This document shows, one piece after another, positions 26,665 to 37,042 of a stretch of 64,000 nucleotides of DNA; position 1 is the first letter of the stretch, and every line of letters begins with the position of its first letter. This DNA is from JAHIKV01 sp963733145 (lineage in GTDB: Bacteria; Planctomycetota; Planctomycetia; Pirellulales; Thermoguttaceae), in NCBI GenBank assembly GCA_963733145.1, contig CAVTCJ010000001.1, positions 124,001-188,000 on the forward strand, written 5' to 3'. A model generated the notes under the pieces. It was given only the letters and a program-made list of their open reading frames with translations, was not told the origin of the DNA and ran no database searches. Made by a program: the position numbers and the translations under genes.

Positions 26665-27369
26665 TCAACACTTGGCCTCGAGGATGCGGAACTTGATGCC
26701 CTTGATTCCCGCGCCGCCGTTGTGGAAGGTCAAGCCGCGATAGTGGTAGTTCGATGAGTCTCTTGTGGGTATGGCCGAAGTACACGTCCCGGACGCCGTT
26801 TTCGGGGCCTTCGCCGATGCTCTCCAGATATCTCAAATCCGCCGCACCACGATCCGTCTGGCATAGACCAAATGGGCCGCCGGCTTGTGCAGCCGCGTCA
26901 GGACGACCACGTCGTACATCTTGCTGAGGAACGGCCCGCGCCGCCGGCGATCGAGCCATAGCTCGCGGGCCTCGGCCAGCTTCCGGGCGTCCATCCGCCG
27001 GTCGGCCACGTCGCCGTGAAGGAAAATGCTGTCGCCCAAACGGACGTAGAACCGATGCCACGACAAATTGGCGGTCTGCTTCTCCAGCCGGACGAGCCGG
27101 TCGATCAGGACCTGATGGTAGTCGTGATTGCCCAGCACGAGATGGAAGTGGCACGCCGGACAATCGGCCGTCAATTCCTCCAGCCAGCGAATGGCCAACT
27201 CCACCGCCCTGAGCGGCGGCAACCGGGCCCAGCGAAAGTCGAAAATGTCGCCGCCCAGCACGAACGTCTCCGCCCGCGACGCCGCCTGAGCAATCTGCTC
27301 CAAATACCGATGGGCGTTCGAGCGGTTGGCGAACAGGTGCAGGTCGGATACGAAGTAGCATTTGGACAT
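26665..27369 (-). CDS. Calcineurin-like metallophosphoesterase (LpxH-like; two frameshifts)
   Basis: The protein starts MSKCYFVSDLHLFANRSN at 27369 and carries all metal-binding motifs in order: DLHLF, GGDIFDFRW, GNHDYH, HGDVADRR, and GHTHKRLIELP in the C-terminal part. Breaks near 26838 and 26745 move the frame; the end is TFHNGGAGIKGIKFRILEAKC, stopping at 26665. About 234 aa. The family includes UDP-2,3-diacylglucosamine hydrolases (LpxH) of lipid A synthesis; the layout (GNHDYH, HGD, GHTH) fits that type, but the substrate is not proven. It could be another phosphoesterase. Confidence 0.78.
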
Positions 27370-27425
27370 CGACGGATATTATATCCTAACGCGGCGTAGC
27401 CGCAACCAATTGTGGTCATGGGTTT

Positions 27426-27477
27426 AGGTCTTGGGGCTTGGTCTTAGGTCTTTGCGCAAGACCTAAGACCCAAGACG
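27426..27477. repeat. Palindrome GGTCTTAGGTCTT-TGCGC-AAGACCTAAGACC
   Basis: Long exact arms and a short loop, in the gap between the minus-strand metallophosphoesterase and MFS genes, just downstream of the MFS stop. It could act as a hairpin terminator for the MFS gene or be another repeat copy. Confidence 0.55.
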
Positions 27478-27525
27478 GCGTCAAGGCTGAGGACGTCTTC
27501 TCAATCCCAAAACCGAATAGCATAT

Positions 27526-28889
27526 CTATGCCGGCGGCGTTCGCGGGATCCGCGCCAGCAGCGCCGCGGCGATCAGCGCCAAGGCGGCCCCGGCGCCGAA
27601 GGCCGCCAGCGGACCGATCCACTCGTACAACGCCCCGAAGATGAGGCTCGACGGCAAGGTGGCCACGCCCACGGCACAATTATACCAGCCATAGGCCAGG
27701 CCGCGGTGCTCCGGGCCGGCCAGATTCGCCACCAGGGTCTTTTCGGCCGGCTCGGTCAGGGCGTAATAGAGGGCATAGGCGGCGAACAACGCCCAGACGT
27801 GCCAGGTCTCGGTGGCCAGCGCGAACGCCAGATAGACGCCGGCGTAGTAGACCCAGCCGACAAGGATCATCGGCCGCGGCCCCACGCGGTCGACCAACCG
27901 GCCGCAGAACATGTTGCCGCCGCTTTTGATCACGTGGAACATGCTCCACAGAATCGGCAGCATCCAGACGGCGACGCCCAACTGTCCCGCCCGGGCCAAG
28001 AGAAAGGCGTCGCTGGAATTGGCCAGCGTGAACACGAGCAGAGCGACCAGATAGAGCCGGAAGCGGCGATCGAACGGCCGCAGCGTCAGCGTGGGACGCG
28101 GCGGAGGCGCGGCTGCGGTGCAGGTGAATCTGTGGTGCAGGTTTTGCCAGTGGCACACCGTCTCTCGGCGGGGAAGACAACGTCGGCCGAAGACATGGCC
28201 ACCTGTGCAGCCGGGACGGCCGCACCACGGTCGCGACTTGCCGGCTCGCGCAATCCGAACCAGAGCAAAACCACCACCGCCGCGCCGGGAATGGCCGTCA
28301 GCAGGAACAAATGCCGCATCCCCTGCTCGATTGCATCCGACGGGCAGAACCAGAGGAAGGCGGCCGCCAGCAGCGGCCCGACCGCCGCGCCGAGATGGTC
28401 CATGCCGCGATGGAAGCCAAAGGCCCGGCCGCGAATCTGCGGCGGAGTCGCATCGACGATCATGGCGTCGCGGGGTGAGGTGCGGATCCCCTTGCCCGTC
28501 CGATTGGCGATCCGCAGAAAAAACAGTTGCCACGGCGCCAGGATCAATCCGATCAGGGGCTGCACCAGATTGGACAGTGCGTATCCGAAGACGACGAAGC
28601 GTTTGCGGCCGCAGCCGCGGTCGGAGCGGCCGCCCGACCAAAGCTTGACCAGACTGCCGACCGATTCGGCCGAGCCTTCGATGACGCCCAGCCAGGCAGC
28701 GCTCCCGCCGAGGACGTTCAGCAGGAACTTGGGCAGCAGCGGATAGATCATCTCGCTGGCCACGTCGTTCAGCAGGCTCGCCCAGCCGAACAGCTTGACG
28801 TTTCGCGGCAAGCGCTTCGAGCCGGACGGTTCGTCGATCGGAGGGGCTGGGTCCACGTTGCCGTTGAGTTTTTGATTTGTGCGTGTCAA
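27526..28889 (-). CDS. MFS transporter (one frameshift, in-frame repeat insert)
   Basis: It starts MTRTNQKLNGNVDP at 28889. The N-terminal half has six helices (VKLFGWASLLNDVASEMIYP; GYALSNLVQPLIGLILAP; RTGKGIRTSPRDAMIV as motif A-like loop). After a shift near 28110 the C-terminal half follows (FRLYLVALLVFTLANSSDAF ... GALYEWIGPLAAFGAGAALAL). About 453 aa after repair. The central loop contains a GTGGTGCGGCCGTCCCGGC-type palindrome-derived stretch (about 28128-28240), open in frame. The RTGKGIRTSPRDA signature is shared with a widespread, uncharacterised MFS branch; the substrate is unknown. Confidence 0.78.
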
Positions 28890-28908
28890 ATATCCAATAT
28901 CGAAAACA

Positions 28909-29111
28909 ATAGCCGGGGGCTAACCCGGATTATTCATAAACGTCATCCTGAGCGCAGCGAAGGATCTCCGATGCGCCGCAAACAGCCCAGATTCTTCGCT
29001 GCGCTCAGAATGACAATGTTCCTTCGTGTTTATGAATAATCCGGGCTAACAGCCCCCGGAGAGCGGACTCACAATTCGAGCACATTCCGGGGGCTGTTAG
29101 CCCCCGGCTAT
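28909..29111. repeat. Palindromic element with 25-bp terminal inverted repeats, split by MITE-B
   Basis: If bases 28924-29049 are removed, the left end reads ATAGCCGGGGGCTAACAGCC (plus CCCGG) and is the exact complement of 29087-29111. The centre is about 27 bases. MITE-B copy 3 has inserted into the left arm, duplicating CTAA. The element lies between the MFS gene and the corrinoid-activator-like gene. Confidence 0.85.
28924..29045. mobile_element. MITE-B copy 3 (122 bp) with CTAA target duplication
   Basis: By eye it is identical to 23686-23807 in reverse complement over all 122 bases. CTAA flanks it at 28920-28923 and 29046-29049. Because it interrupts another palindrome, the pre-insertion sequence can be reconstructed exactly. 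Confidence 0.92.
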
Positions 29112-29150
29112 TATATGTGAGGTTGCATACGCGAATCCATCACTTCGCCA

Positions 29151-31054
29151 TTATACCGCCTCGGGAAAGATCATCGCCTCGGCGAACTCGCGGGCGAAAT
29201 CGGCGTCGGTCGAGAGATCGACGTGCTCGGCGCGTCGGGCAAGCTCCTCGGCCATGCCCCGCGCCTGGAGCGAAAGAGCCGCCAGACGAGCGCCGGCCAG
29301 CGAGGTGTTGCCCATATAACGGATGCGGCGGTGCTCGATTTCGACGGGCAGCAGTCCGATCCGCTGGGCATTGCCGCGGCGAATGAAATTGCCGAAACCG
29401 CCGCCGATATACACCACCTCCAGGTCCGTCGGCTTCAGCCGGGCGCGCCGCAAGAGAATCGAGATGCCGGCGCGGATCGCGCCCGCGGCAAGTTGCAGCT
29501 CGCGGAAGTCGCGTTGGGTCAGCACGATCGGCCGGCCGTCGGCCGCCGCATCCTCCCCGGCCAGCAGGAACGAGACTTGACCGTCCTGCATGACGATCCG
29601 CCGGAGCAGGTCGGGCAAAACCGGCGGCTCTGATCCCGCCGGAGGCGAAAACCGGTCGGGCGTTTGCAGCCGGCCCTGCGGGCGAGAGCAGCCGATGGCG
29701 GAGCAGTTCGGCCGCCGCGTCGATCAGGCCCGAGCCGCAAATGCCCGTCGGCGGCACGTTGCCGATCACGTTGATTCGCAACCGCCCGTCGACGACGACC
29801 TTTTCGATGGCGCCGGGTCCGCCGCGCATGCCGCGCGAGATGCGGGCCCCCTCGAAGGCCGGCCCGGCGGCGGTCGAGGCGGCCGAGAGCCGGCCGTCGG
29901 CCTTGAGAACAATCTCGCCGTTGGTGCCGATGTCGACGAACAGCGCCGGCCCGGCCGCGTCGGCCAGTCCGGTGGCGAGCAGTCCGGCCACGGTGTCGCC
30001 GCCGACGAATCCGCCGATCACCGGCATGACGTAGCCGCCGCCGCGGGGATGGATGTGCAGACCGAGTTCGGCAGCGAGGCAAGAGATGCCCCGTCCGCCG
30101 ATCGGCACGAAGGGAACTTCGCCCAGCGCGGCGGGATCGACGCCGCAGAACAATTGCTGCATGGTCGTGTTGCCCGCGAGAGTCAACTGGTAGACGCGTT
30201 GCCGCGGCACGCCCGCCTTATGGCAGAGCGCGCCGATCATCTCGTCGACAGCGTCGACGATGGCTTCTCGCAGGCGGGCGAGTCCGTCGGGCTTTTCCCG
30301 CGCCAGCACGATCCGCGACAGCACGTCGTCGCCGAACCGCGTCTGGGGATTAAGCCGGGCCTCGGTGGCCCACTCGCTGCCGGACCCCAGATCGGTCAAT
30401 TCCCCGGCCAAGGTCGTCGTGCCCAGGTCCACGGCGACGGCGAAGGCGTCGGCCGTGGTGTTGCCGATCTCGAAGTCCAACAACCGATCGCCGGCCAGCA
30501 CGGCGGTGCCGCGAAAAGCGGCCTCTCTGATCCGCGCGGAGCAGCTCCCGCAGCAGCGCGAGGTCGATCGACAGCGGCGCGACGTCCAAGGCGCGTTCCA
30601 GCCGCAGCGCGTCGGACAGATCATCGCCCCGCGTGGGCGGCGGCATCTCGACGTATCGCTTCCTCACCGGCGAAAAAGGGGTCAGAACTGTTTTTTCGGA
30701 AAATAGTTCTGACCCCTTTTTTTGGTAGCTGACGAGAATCTTCTGCTCGACCGTGGCGAGCGAGGCGGAGGGGATTTCTACCTCGGCCGGGCCTTCGACG
30801 GCCGATTGGCAGGCCAGCCGCCAGCCTGCCGCCAACTCTTCATCGGAAAACCGGTTGCGTTCGACGGCGGACGGTTTCGCGGCGCCGGCGACGACCAGCA
30901 GTCGGCACTTTCCGCAGGTGCCCTCGCCGCCGCAGGGGACGTCGATCGTCAGCCCGGCTTCGGCCGCCGCCTCGATCAACCGCGTGCCGGGGAGCACGAA
31001 GGCTTCGCGGCCCGAGGGCCGGAAACGGACCAGGACTTCCGCGTCGCGCATCAT
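29151..31054 (-). CDS. ASKHA/2Fe-2S corrinoid activation protein-like (RACo/RamA-type, DUF4445; two frameshifts)
   Basis: The protein starts at ATG 31054 (MMRDAEVLVRFRPSGREAF) with GGAG upstream. An N-terminal plant-type [2Fe-2S] ferredoxin domain (DVPCGGEGTCGKCRLLV plus RLACQS) is followed by a linker, then the ASKHA ATPase-like part (AVAVDLGTTTLAGELTDL; LTLAGNTTMQQLF; ALFVDIGTNGEIVLKADG; ASTAAGPAFEGARI; GICGSGLIDA). It ends VYIGGGFGNFIRRGNAQRIG ... MIFPEAV. Frame breaks lie near 30530 and 29640. RACo-type proteins re-reduce Co(II) corrinoid proteins using ATP. No methyltransferase or corrinoid protein is adjacent, so the partner is unknown. A palindromic repeat lies in frame in the linker (30672-30724). 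Confidence 0.82.
30672..30724. repeat. AAAAGGGGTCAGAACT / AGTTCTGACCCCTTTT palindrome, in frame in the activator gene
   Basis: Arms of about 17 bases with a short AT-rich loop. It is translated as part of the linker of the corrinoid-activator-like protein (KKGSELFSEKTVLTPFSP) without a stop. Confidence 0.85.
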
Positions 31055-31954
31055 TGCTCCTCTGTGGGCCGGTTTTGCTCCTGCCGGAGCAGGTCGACGA
31101 ACTTGGCGATGGTGGGCGTAAAGACCCGCCGCTGCCGATGGATGATGCCCAGCGGGCGATGCAGTTCGGGAGCGATCAAGCGGACGGTGGCCAGCGTGCC
31201 GCCTGCGACGTCGTCGAGGACCGTCGAGTTCGGGCAGGATGCTCACGCCCGCCCCGATCTCCACCGCCTCCTTGATGGTTTCGATGTTGTCGAACTCCAT
31301 CACCAGATGCACGTTGATCGAACGATGCCGGAAGTATCGATCGACTTCCTTGCGGATGCTCAGGTCGCGGTCGAAAGCGACGAAATCGATCCCCTGGAGA
31401 TGCTCCGCGGTGACGGCTTGATGGCGGGTCAAGGGATGGCCCGGCTGACAGACGACCACCATCCGTTCGGACCGCAGGGGTATCACGTTCAGGTCGGGAC
31501 TGGGCGTGGGATAGGAAACTACCCCCAAATCGACTTCGGAATTCAACACGGCGTCGAAGACCTTGTTCGGGCGGAGATATTCCAAACGCACCTTCGCCTT
31601 GGGGTACAGCCGCATGAAGTTCTGCATGCAGCGGCGCATGTCGTGCAGGCCCACGGAATAGATCGCCGCCACCCGGACCAGGCCGCTAATCTCGCTCCGC
31701 AACGAATGCACCTGGGCCTCGACCGAATCGTACAATTCGAGCACCTCGCGGAAGCCTTCATAGCACGCCTGCCCCTCGGGCGTGAGGACGAAGGGGCGCT
31801 TCGAGCGGTCGATCAACTGCACGCCGAAATGCTGCTCCACCCGATGCACCGATTGGGTGGCCGCCGACTGGCTGACCTCGTTGATCTTCGCCCCCCGCGA
31901 GAAGCTGTGGCAGCGGACGACGTCGCAGAAGACTCGTATGGTGTCGATATTCAT
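31051..31954 (-). CDS. LysR-family transcriptional regulator (one frameshift)
   Basis: It starts MNIDTIRVFCDVVRCHSFSR at 31954, with the N-terminal winged helix-turn-helix (RGAKINEVSQSAATQSVHRVEQHFGVQLIDRSKRP, residues about 20-54). A substrate-binding domain follows (LVRVAAIYSVGL; EVDLGVVSYP; IPLRSERMVVVCQPGHPL). Near 31222 the frame shifts; the end (STVLDDVAGGTLATVRLIAP ... PTEEQ) stops at 31051, overlapping the ATG of the corrinoid activator gene by four bases. It is cotranscribed with that gene and probably regulates it; LysR proteins usually respond to a small metabolite. Confidence 0.85.
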
Positions 31955-32258
31955 AATAGTGCGATGTTACCATTAGCTCAGCTTAATATCAATGGGGCTG
32001 TTATTGCGAGTCGGCGAAATAATTTCGGGTAAATCTCGACCGACTGCGAACTGGGGGGAGAAAACAGTGCGATTCACCACCGCCACCACAGTCGCCGAGT
32101 GTTCACCCACCATCTCTTCTCACCCGATTGCTGGTATCGAGGTGGGGAGTATAATGTCATCCTCAACTGCTTGATTTATTTCATTTCCGACCAAGGTGAT
32201 CTGCCCCACTCGCGTAAAACGGGATCGAACGCCACGAAAATTATCCAGGAGAGTCATC

Positions 32259-33672
32259 ATGCCCCAAAGTCCCGAAGTCAACATCACCCCGGGAATGCAG
32301 CGTTACATCGATAAGAACAACAAATATCTGGCCGAACGCGACCGCTATATCCGCGAGGAGGTCAAACGCTGGAAGTTCGACACCATCGCCGTCCACGGCC
32401 TGTACACCATGCAGGACGCCATCGAGGACTATCAGGGCGCAATCATCGAGCCGATCTTCATGTCCACCTCGCAGGCCTACCGCGATTCGGACGAGATGGC
32501 CGCCGCGCTGGCCTACCTGATCCCCACCTGGTGCTACTCGCGGATCGCCAACCCCTCGACGTATTATTTCGAGTGGACCCTGGCGCTGCTGGAAGCCTAC
32601 GGCTTCGACGGCGAGACCTCCTGCTGCTCGACCTCCTCCGGGATGGCGGCCATCATGACCGCCGTGCAGCCGTTCCTGGTCCACCGCACCCACAACAAGC
32701 TCGAGCCGCGGAACTTCGTGGCCACGGCCAAGTGCTACGGCGGCACCTTCCAGCAGTTCAGCGTCCGCCTGATGGAAGAGCGGGACATCGAATGCCGCTG
32801 GGTCCTCGACGGCGCCGAATCTGGACGAATGGGCCTCGAAAATCGACGGCAACACCCGCTTCCTCTACGGCGAACTGCCCAGCAATCCGGGCCTGGGCTT
32901 CTTCGACATCCAAGCCGTGGCCGACCTGGCCCACAGCCACAACCTGCCGCTGATCTGCGACACCACGATCGCCACGCCCGCGCTGTTGCGGCCGATCTGC
33001 CACGGGGCCGACATCGTCGTGCAGTCGGCCACCAAGAGCCTCTCCACCAGCGGCTTCGGCGTCTGCGGCGCGGTCATCGCCCGGAAGAATCTGGTGACCA
33101 ACATCGACAACGAGGCCATGCGGAGCGACTTCGCCTCATACGTGAAGTATCTGCCCAACCGCGATTACGGCCCGAACCTGCACCCCATGCAGGCGATCAT
33201 GACCCTGAACGACATGCGGACGCTGCGCTCGAAGATGGACCTGATGAGCCGCAACTCGATGCGGGTGGCCCAGTTCCTCCAGCAGCATCCGAAGGTCGAG
33301 GACGTGCAATATCTCGGCCTGCCCGACCATCCGCTGCACGAGCTGGCCAGCCGCTACATGTGGCTGGTCGACGCCGAATACGACGAACTCTACGGCAAGC
33401 CGGTGAACCGTTACGGCCATCTGCTTTCGTTCTGCGTGCGGGGCGGGGCCGAGGCCGCCCAAAAAATGTTCGACCGCCTGCAACGCATCTGGCGGGCGAC
33501 CGACCTGGGCCGCATCAAGAGCGTGGCCACGATCCCGGCCATTTCGACCCATCAGCAGCAGGGCGAAAAGGGCCGCGAGCTGGCCCACGTCGCCCCGAAC
33601 ATGATCCGCCTCTGCGTCGGCGGCGAACACCCCGACGACGTAATCGCCGACCTGGAGCAGGCGCTGGGGTAA
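32259..33672 (+). CDS. Cys/Met metabolism PLP-dependent enzyme (gamma-synthase/sulfhydrylase type; one frameshift)
   Basis: It starts at ATG 32259 (MPQSPEVNITPGMQRYID) with AGGAGA eight bases upstream. Fold-type I PLP features: IIEPIFMSTSQAYRDSDE, YSRIANPSTYYFEWTLALLE, CCSTSSGMAAIM, CDTTIATPALLRPICHGAD and the PLP lysine in SATKSLSTSGFG. It closes with VAPNMIRLCVGGEHPDDVI. The frame breaks near 32820. About 471 aa, longer at the N-terminus than MetB/MetC. The family covers cystathionine gamma-synthase, O-acylhomoserine sulfhydrylase and methionine gamma-lyase; which reaction it performs cannot be read from sequence. O-acylhomoserine sulfhydrylase would fit the sulfide produced by the operon at 20-25 kb. 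Confidence 0.85.
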
Positions 33673-33693
33673 GCGTTTCCGCCCCGAGAAGAT

Positions 33694-33866
33694 AAAAGGG
33701 GACGCAGCTATTTAGTTTCTGTTGCGGAAAGGCTTTTGTCGCCTTTCGCTCCGCGAAAGTTGCGGGCAGTCCACGCTACTTTCTCGGAGCGAAAGGCGAC
33801 AATCCGGCCTAATCGCCCTTTCCGCAACAGTAACTATTTAACGGAAAAGAGCTGCGTCCCCTTTTT
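33694..33866. repeat. Long palindrome with AAAAGGGGACGCAGCT / AGCTGCGTCCCCTTTT ends
   Basis: Outer arms at 33694-33712 and 33849-33866, and inner arms TTGCGGAAAGGC / GCCTTTCCGCAA and GTCGCCTTTCGCTCCG / CGGAGCGAAAGGCGAC. It fills the gap between the PLP enzyme gene and the convergent small secreted protein gene. No coding capacity is apparent. Confidence 0.85.
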
Positions 33867-33885
33867 ATGCCCTTTTTATGCCCAC

Positions 33886-34344
33886 TTATCCGGCCTTGAG
33901 CTCGGCCCGCAGCAGTTCGATTTCGGCAGCCAGCCGCGCCGCTTTCGCCCGCAAGACCTCGTCTTTCGTAACGCGGAAATGCAACTTAAGATGGTCTTCA
34001 AAATACTGCTCCTTCTGCTTTGCCACGGCCACGATTTCGCGCAGCGCGGCGATGCGTTCCTGCGGTGTCTCAGCCATATCGGCCGCGGCCCGTAGCGCGT
34101 CTTCCTGCGCCCGCGCTAGCGTGGGAAAGTCCACCGTGCCTGCCTGGAGCTGCGTAGTCAAGATGCTCACAACCTTCGCGAGCACTTCATGCCGCTCTTT
34201 CAACAGCGCTTTGACAGCGGCGACTTTCTGCGCAGCGGTCCGGGACGGCTGCGGCTCGGTCGCCGCTCCGGTGAGAAGAACAGTCGCGAGCAAGGGTAGC
34301 GACAGAAGAACAATCCACGCGCGGGTCTTCGGTGGCACGGCCAT
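33886..34344 (-). CDS. Small secreted helical protein of unknown function
   Basis: 152 aa. A signal peptide (RAWIVLLSLPLLATVLLTGAA) is followed by a mostly charged, alanine- and leucine-rich sequence with heptad-like spacing, likely a long helical hairpin (about 40-150; e.g. LKERHEVLAKVVSILTTQL and LRAKAARLAAEIELLRAEL). The shape recalls periplasmic Spy/CpxP- or heavy-metal-resistance-type helical proteins, but no signature motif is present. The frame is intact. Confidence 0.6.
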   Translation of the reverse strand: MAVPPKTRAWIVLLSLPLLATVLLTGAATEPQPSRTAAQKVAAVKALLKERHEVLAKVVSILTTQLQAGTVDFPTLARAQEDALRAAADMAETPQERIAALREIVAVAKQKEQYFEDHLKLHFRVTKDEVLRAKAARLAAEIELLRAELKAG

Positions 34345-34560
34345 GACACGGCACTCCTTATTGATAAGTCGACTTTCGGCACCAACGCCGCCTGTTTACA
34401 GCCGCTAATCTACCAGGACCAGCAGACTCCGTGCAATCCCCTGGTAACCGGTCGCAAAGGGGTTTGCGGAAGGATAAAGGAGGATAAAAATGATAAAAGT
34501 GGCACATCTGTCTAACGGATAACAGTTGCGTCCCCTATTCCTGTGCAAAACATTGGTTAT

Positions 34561-34637
34561 ACGTTTAGCCCGGCTACTCGTGGCCGGTGACGGGCAACAG
34601 GCACACGCCCCGGTCACAAGTGACCGGGCTAAACGAG
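34561..34637. repeat. Palindromic repeat with CGTTTAGCCCGG / CCGGGCTAAACG ends
   Basis: Inverted ends of 12 bases plus inner GTGACGGGC/CCGGTCAC-type arms. It is downstream of the mnmG stop; bases 34345-34658 hold no gene. Related ends are seen at 366-415. Confidence 0.75.
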
Positions 34638-34658
34638 ACAGCCAGGAGCACTGGGATT

Positions 34659-36590
34659 CTATTCCCCGCCCATGCACCGCCGGCCGGTTTGAGACTCCAG
34701 ATGGATCATCAGCACCGTCAGGTCGGCCGGCGTGATGCCGCTGACGCGGGCCGCTTGACCCAGATCGACCGGACCGACGCGGGCCAGCTTCTCGCGGGCC
34801 TCGGCGCGAAGATGGGGCACCGATGGCGTAGTCCATCTCGGCCGGAATCAGCCGCGCGGAAAGACGCTGCCGCCGGGCGATGTCAACCTGCTGCCGGACG
34901 ACGTAGCCCGAATACTTCGCGTCATATTCAACCTGCTCCGCCGCGGCCGGCGAGACCGCGGCCAGTTGCGGCCGTCGCGCGGCCAGCTCGGCCCAAGTCG
35001 TTTCCGGCCGGCGGAGCATCTTCATCAGCGAGACCGATTCGCAATGCGTGGTCTCCAGCAGCCGCACGGCGGCGGCGATCTCGGCCTCCTTCGCTTGCAG
35101 CCGGCTGCATGCGACTGCCCGTCGGCCAGCCCGAGCCGATGGGCCGTGGGCGTCAACCGCCGGTCGGCGTTGTCCGGCCGCAGCAGCAGCCGATATTCCG
35201 CCCGGCTGGTGAACATCCGATACGGTTCGTCCACGCCGCGGGTGACCAAGTCGTCGATCATCACGCCGATGTACGCCTGCTCGCGGCCGAGGACCAGCGG
35301 CTCCTCGCCGCGGAGGGCCAGCGCCGCGTTCGCCCCGGCCAGCAATCCCGCGGCGGCGGCCTCTTCGTAGCCGGTGGTGCCGTTGATCTGCCCGGCGCAG
35401 TACAGGCCGGCCACGCGCTTCGTCTCCAGCGACGGCCGGAGTTGCATGGGCGGGAGGTAATCGTACTCGATGGCGTATCCGTAGCGGACGATTTCCGCGC
35501 GTTCCAGGCCGGGAATCAGCCGCAGCATGGCATCCTGCACGTCCCGCGGCAGGCTGGTCGCCAGGCCGTTGACGTAGACCTCGTGGGTCGTTCGCCCCTC
35601 CGGTTCGAGAAACAACTGGTGCCGCGGCTTGTCGGCGAAGCGGACGATTTTGGTCTCGATCGAAGGGCAATAGCGCGGCCCGGTCGATTGGATTTGCCCG
35701 CTGTACATCGGCGCGCGGTGCAGATTCGCCCGGATCAGATCGTGAACTTCCGGCGTGGTGTGGACGATCCAGCAGGGAATCTGTTCCACGTCGATCCGGT
35801 CGGTGAGGAAGGAGAACGGCGTGGGCCGCTCATCGCCCGGCTGGAGTTCGGTCTGATCGTAGTCGATCGTGCGGCCGTCGATTCGCGGGGGCGTGCCGGT
35901 CTTGAACCGCTGCAGCTCGAAGCCCAGCCGGGCGAGCGCCGCGCTGACGCCCGCCGAGGTCGGCTCGCCCATGCGGCCGCCGGGCGTGGTGGCCTCGCCG
36001 AAATGGAGCAGCCCGCGCATGAACGTGCCGGTGCAAAGGACCACCGCTCGGGCGCGATACTCCCGGCCGGCGGCGGTGCGAATGCCGGCGATGCGCCAGG
36101 CGGGTTGCGAAACCGCAAGCGGCATCTCCCCCGCAATCGCAGTCGCCGGGCGTTTTTCTCTCCCCTCTCCCCTCTCCTCTCTCCCCTCGACGAGCAGGTC
36201 CTCGACGGTCTCTTCGAGCAGCGTGAGTTGCGGCTGTGCGTCGAGTATGCGGCGGATTTCCCGCTGATAGGCGAGTTTGTCGGCCTGGGCGCGGGGGCCG
36301 TGCATGGCCGGCCCCTTGCGGCGGTTCAACATGCGGAACTGGATGCCGGCGGCGTCGATCGCGCAGCCCATGGCGCCGCCGAGGGCGTCGATTTCGCGGA
36401 CGATCTGCCCCTTGCCCACGCCGCCGATGGCCGGATTGCAACTCATCCGGGCGATGGATTCCAGCTTGTCGGTGAGCAGGGCGGTGTTCGCTCCCAAGCG
36501 CGCCGCGGCCAGCGCGGCCTCCACGCCGGCGTGCCCGCCGCCAACGACTAGGACGTCGAAATCGGAAATGGATTCGCTAATGTCATGCAT
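34659..36590 (-). CDS. mnmG: tRNA uridine-5-carboxymethylaminomethyl(34) synthesis enzyme MnmG (two frameshifts)
   Basis: It starts at ATG 36590 (MHDISESISDFDVLVVGGGH). The FAD-binding Rossmann motif GGGHAGVEAALAAARLGANT and the signature CNPAIGGVGKGQIVREIDALGG lead into GPAMHGPRAQADK, TGTFMRGLLHFGE, GYEEAAAAGLLAGANAAL and SRAEYRLLLRPDNADRRLT. Breaks near 35110 and 34830 separate the C-terminal helical domain, which ends SVPHLRAEAREKLARV ... SGITPADLTVLMIH at 34659. With MnmE it modifies U34 of certain tRNAs. An extra stretch near residues 140-165 (GREERGEGREKR, then a segment encoded by TTGCGAAACCGCAAGCGGC, also found at 53262-53341) is repeat-derived and in frame. Confidence 0.93.
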
Positions 36591-36739
36591 CGCTGCAGCA
36601 CGCAAACAGATGTAAACCTAGACCAATGAAGGGGAAGCGGTGTGTCCCGGGTCGATGTTGCACAATCTTAACAATATGTTATGATATAGACATCGGAGTC
36701 GTTCGTCAAGGTTTCTCGGGTCGGGATGGTGTTCCGGTC

Positions 36740-37042
36740 ATGCGGATAGTCGGCAGGGAGCATATTGAGACTTTTTGCCGTAAACGTCGGGCGGCTAAAC
36801 GCCATTTCGATCGTTGGTTGCAGGCCATTGAAGCAGCTAATTGGAAGAAATGGGGAGATGTAAAACAAACGTACGCCAGGGCCTCCAAGGCAGGATTGTG
36901 CGTGGTGTTCGACGTGCAGGGGGGTTCGTTTCGCGTCATTACTAGAGTTGATTATGAATATCAGGCCGTCTCCATTCTGCATGTATTGACTCACCGACAA
37001 TATGATCAAGGGAAGTGGAAACATGAGTGTGAATGTGACTAA
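36740..37042 (+). CDS. higB: HigB-type mRNA interferase toxin
   Basis: The 100-aa protein starts at ATG 36740 (MRIVGREHIETFCRKRRAAK); the longer frame from 36626 is less likely. It matches the HigB family: RHFDRWLQAIEAANWKKWGDVKQTYARASKAG, then FDVQGGSFRVITRVDYEYQAVSILHVLTHRQYD, and a C-terminal KWK tail. HigB toxins cleave mRNA on the ribosome. The toxin-before-antitoxin order and the 20-base overlap with the next gene are typical of higBA. The frame is intact. Confidence 0.92.
   Translation: MRIVGREHIETFCRKRRAAKRHFDRWLQAIEAANWKKWGDVKQTYARASKAGLCVVFDVQGGSFRVITRVDYEYQAVSILHVLTHRQYDQGKWKHECECD

Noticed and set aside
30722..32032. Plus-strand ORF of 436 aa opposite the LysR and corrinoid-activator genes
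   Set aside because: Its composition (His/Gln/Arg-rich, no domain) is that of an antisense shadow in GC-rich DNA; the minus-strand proteins have clear motifs.
34587..36551. Plus-strand ORF of 654 aa opposite mnmG
   Set aside because: Antisense shadow: the minus strand encodes recognisable MnmG motifs throughout.
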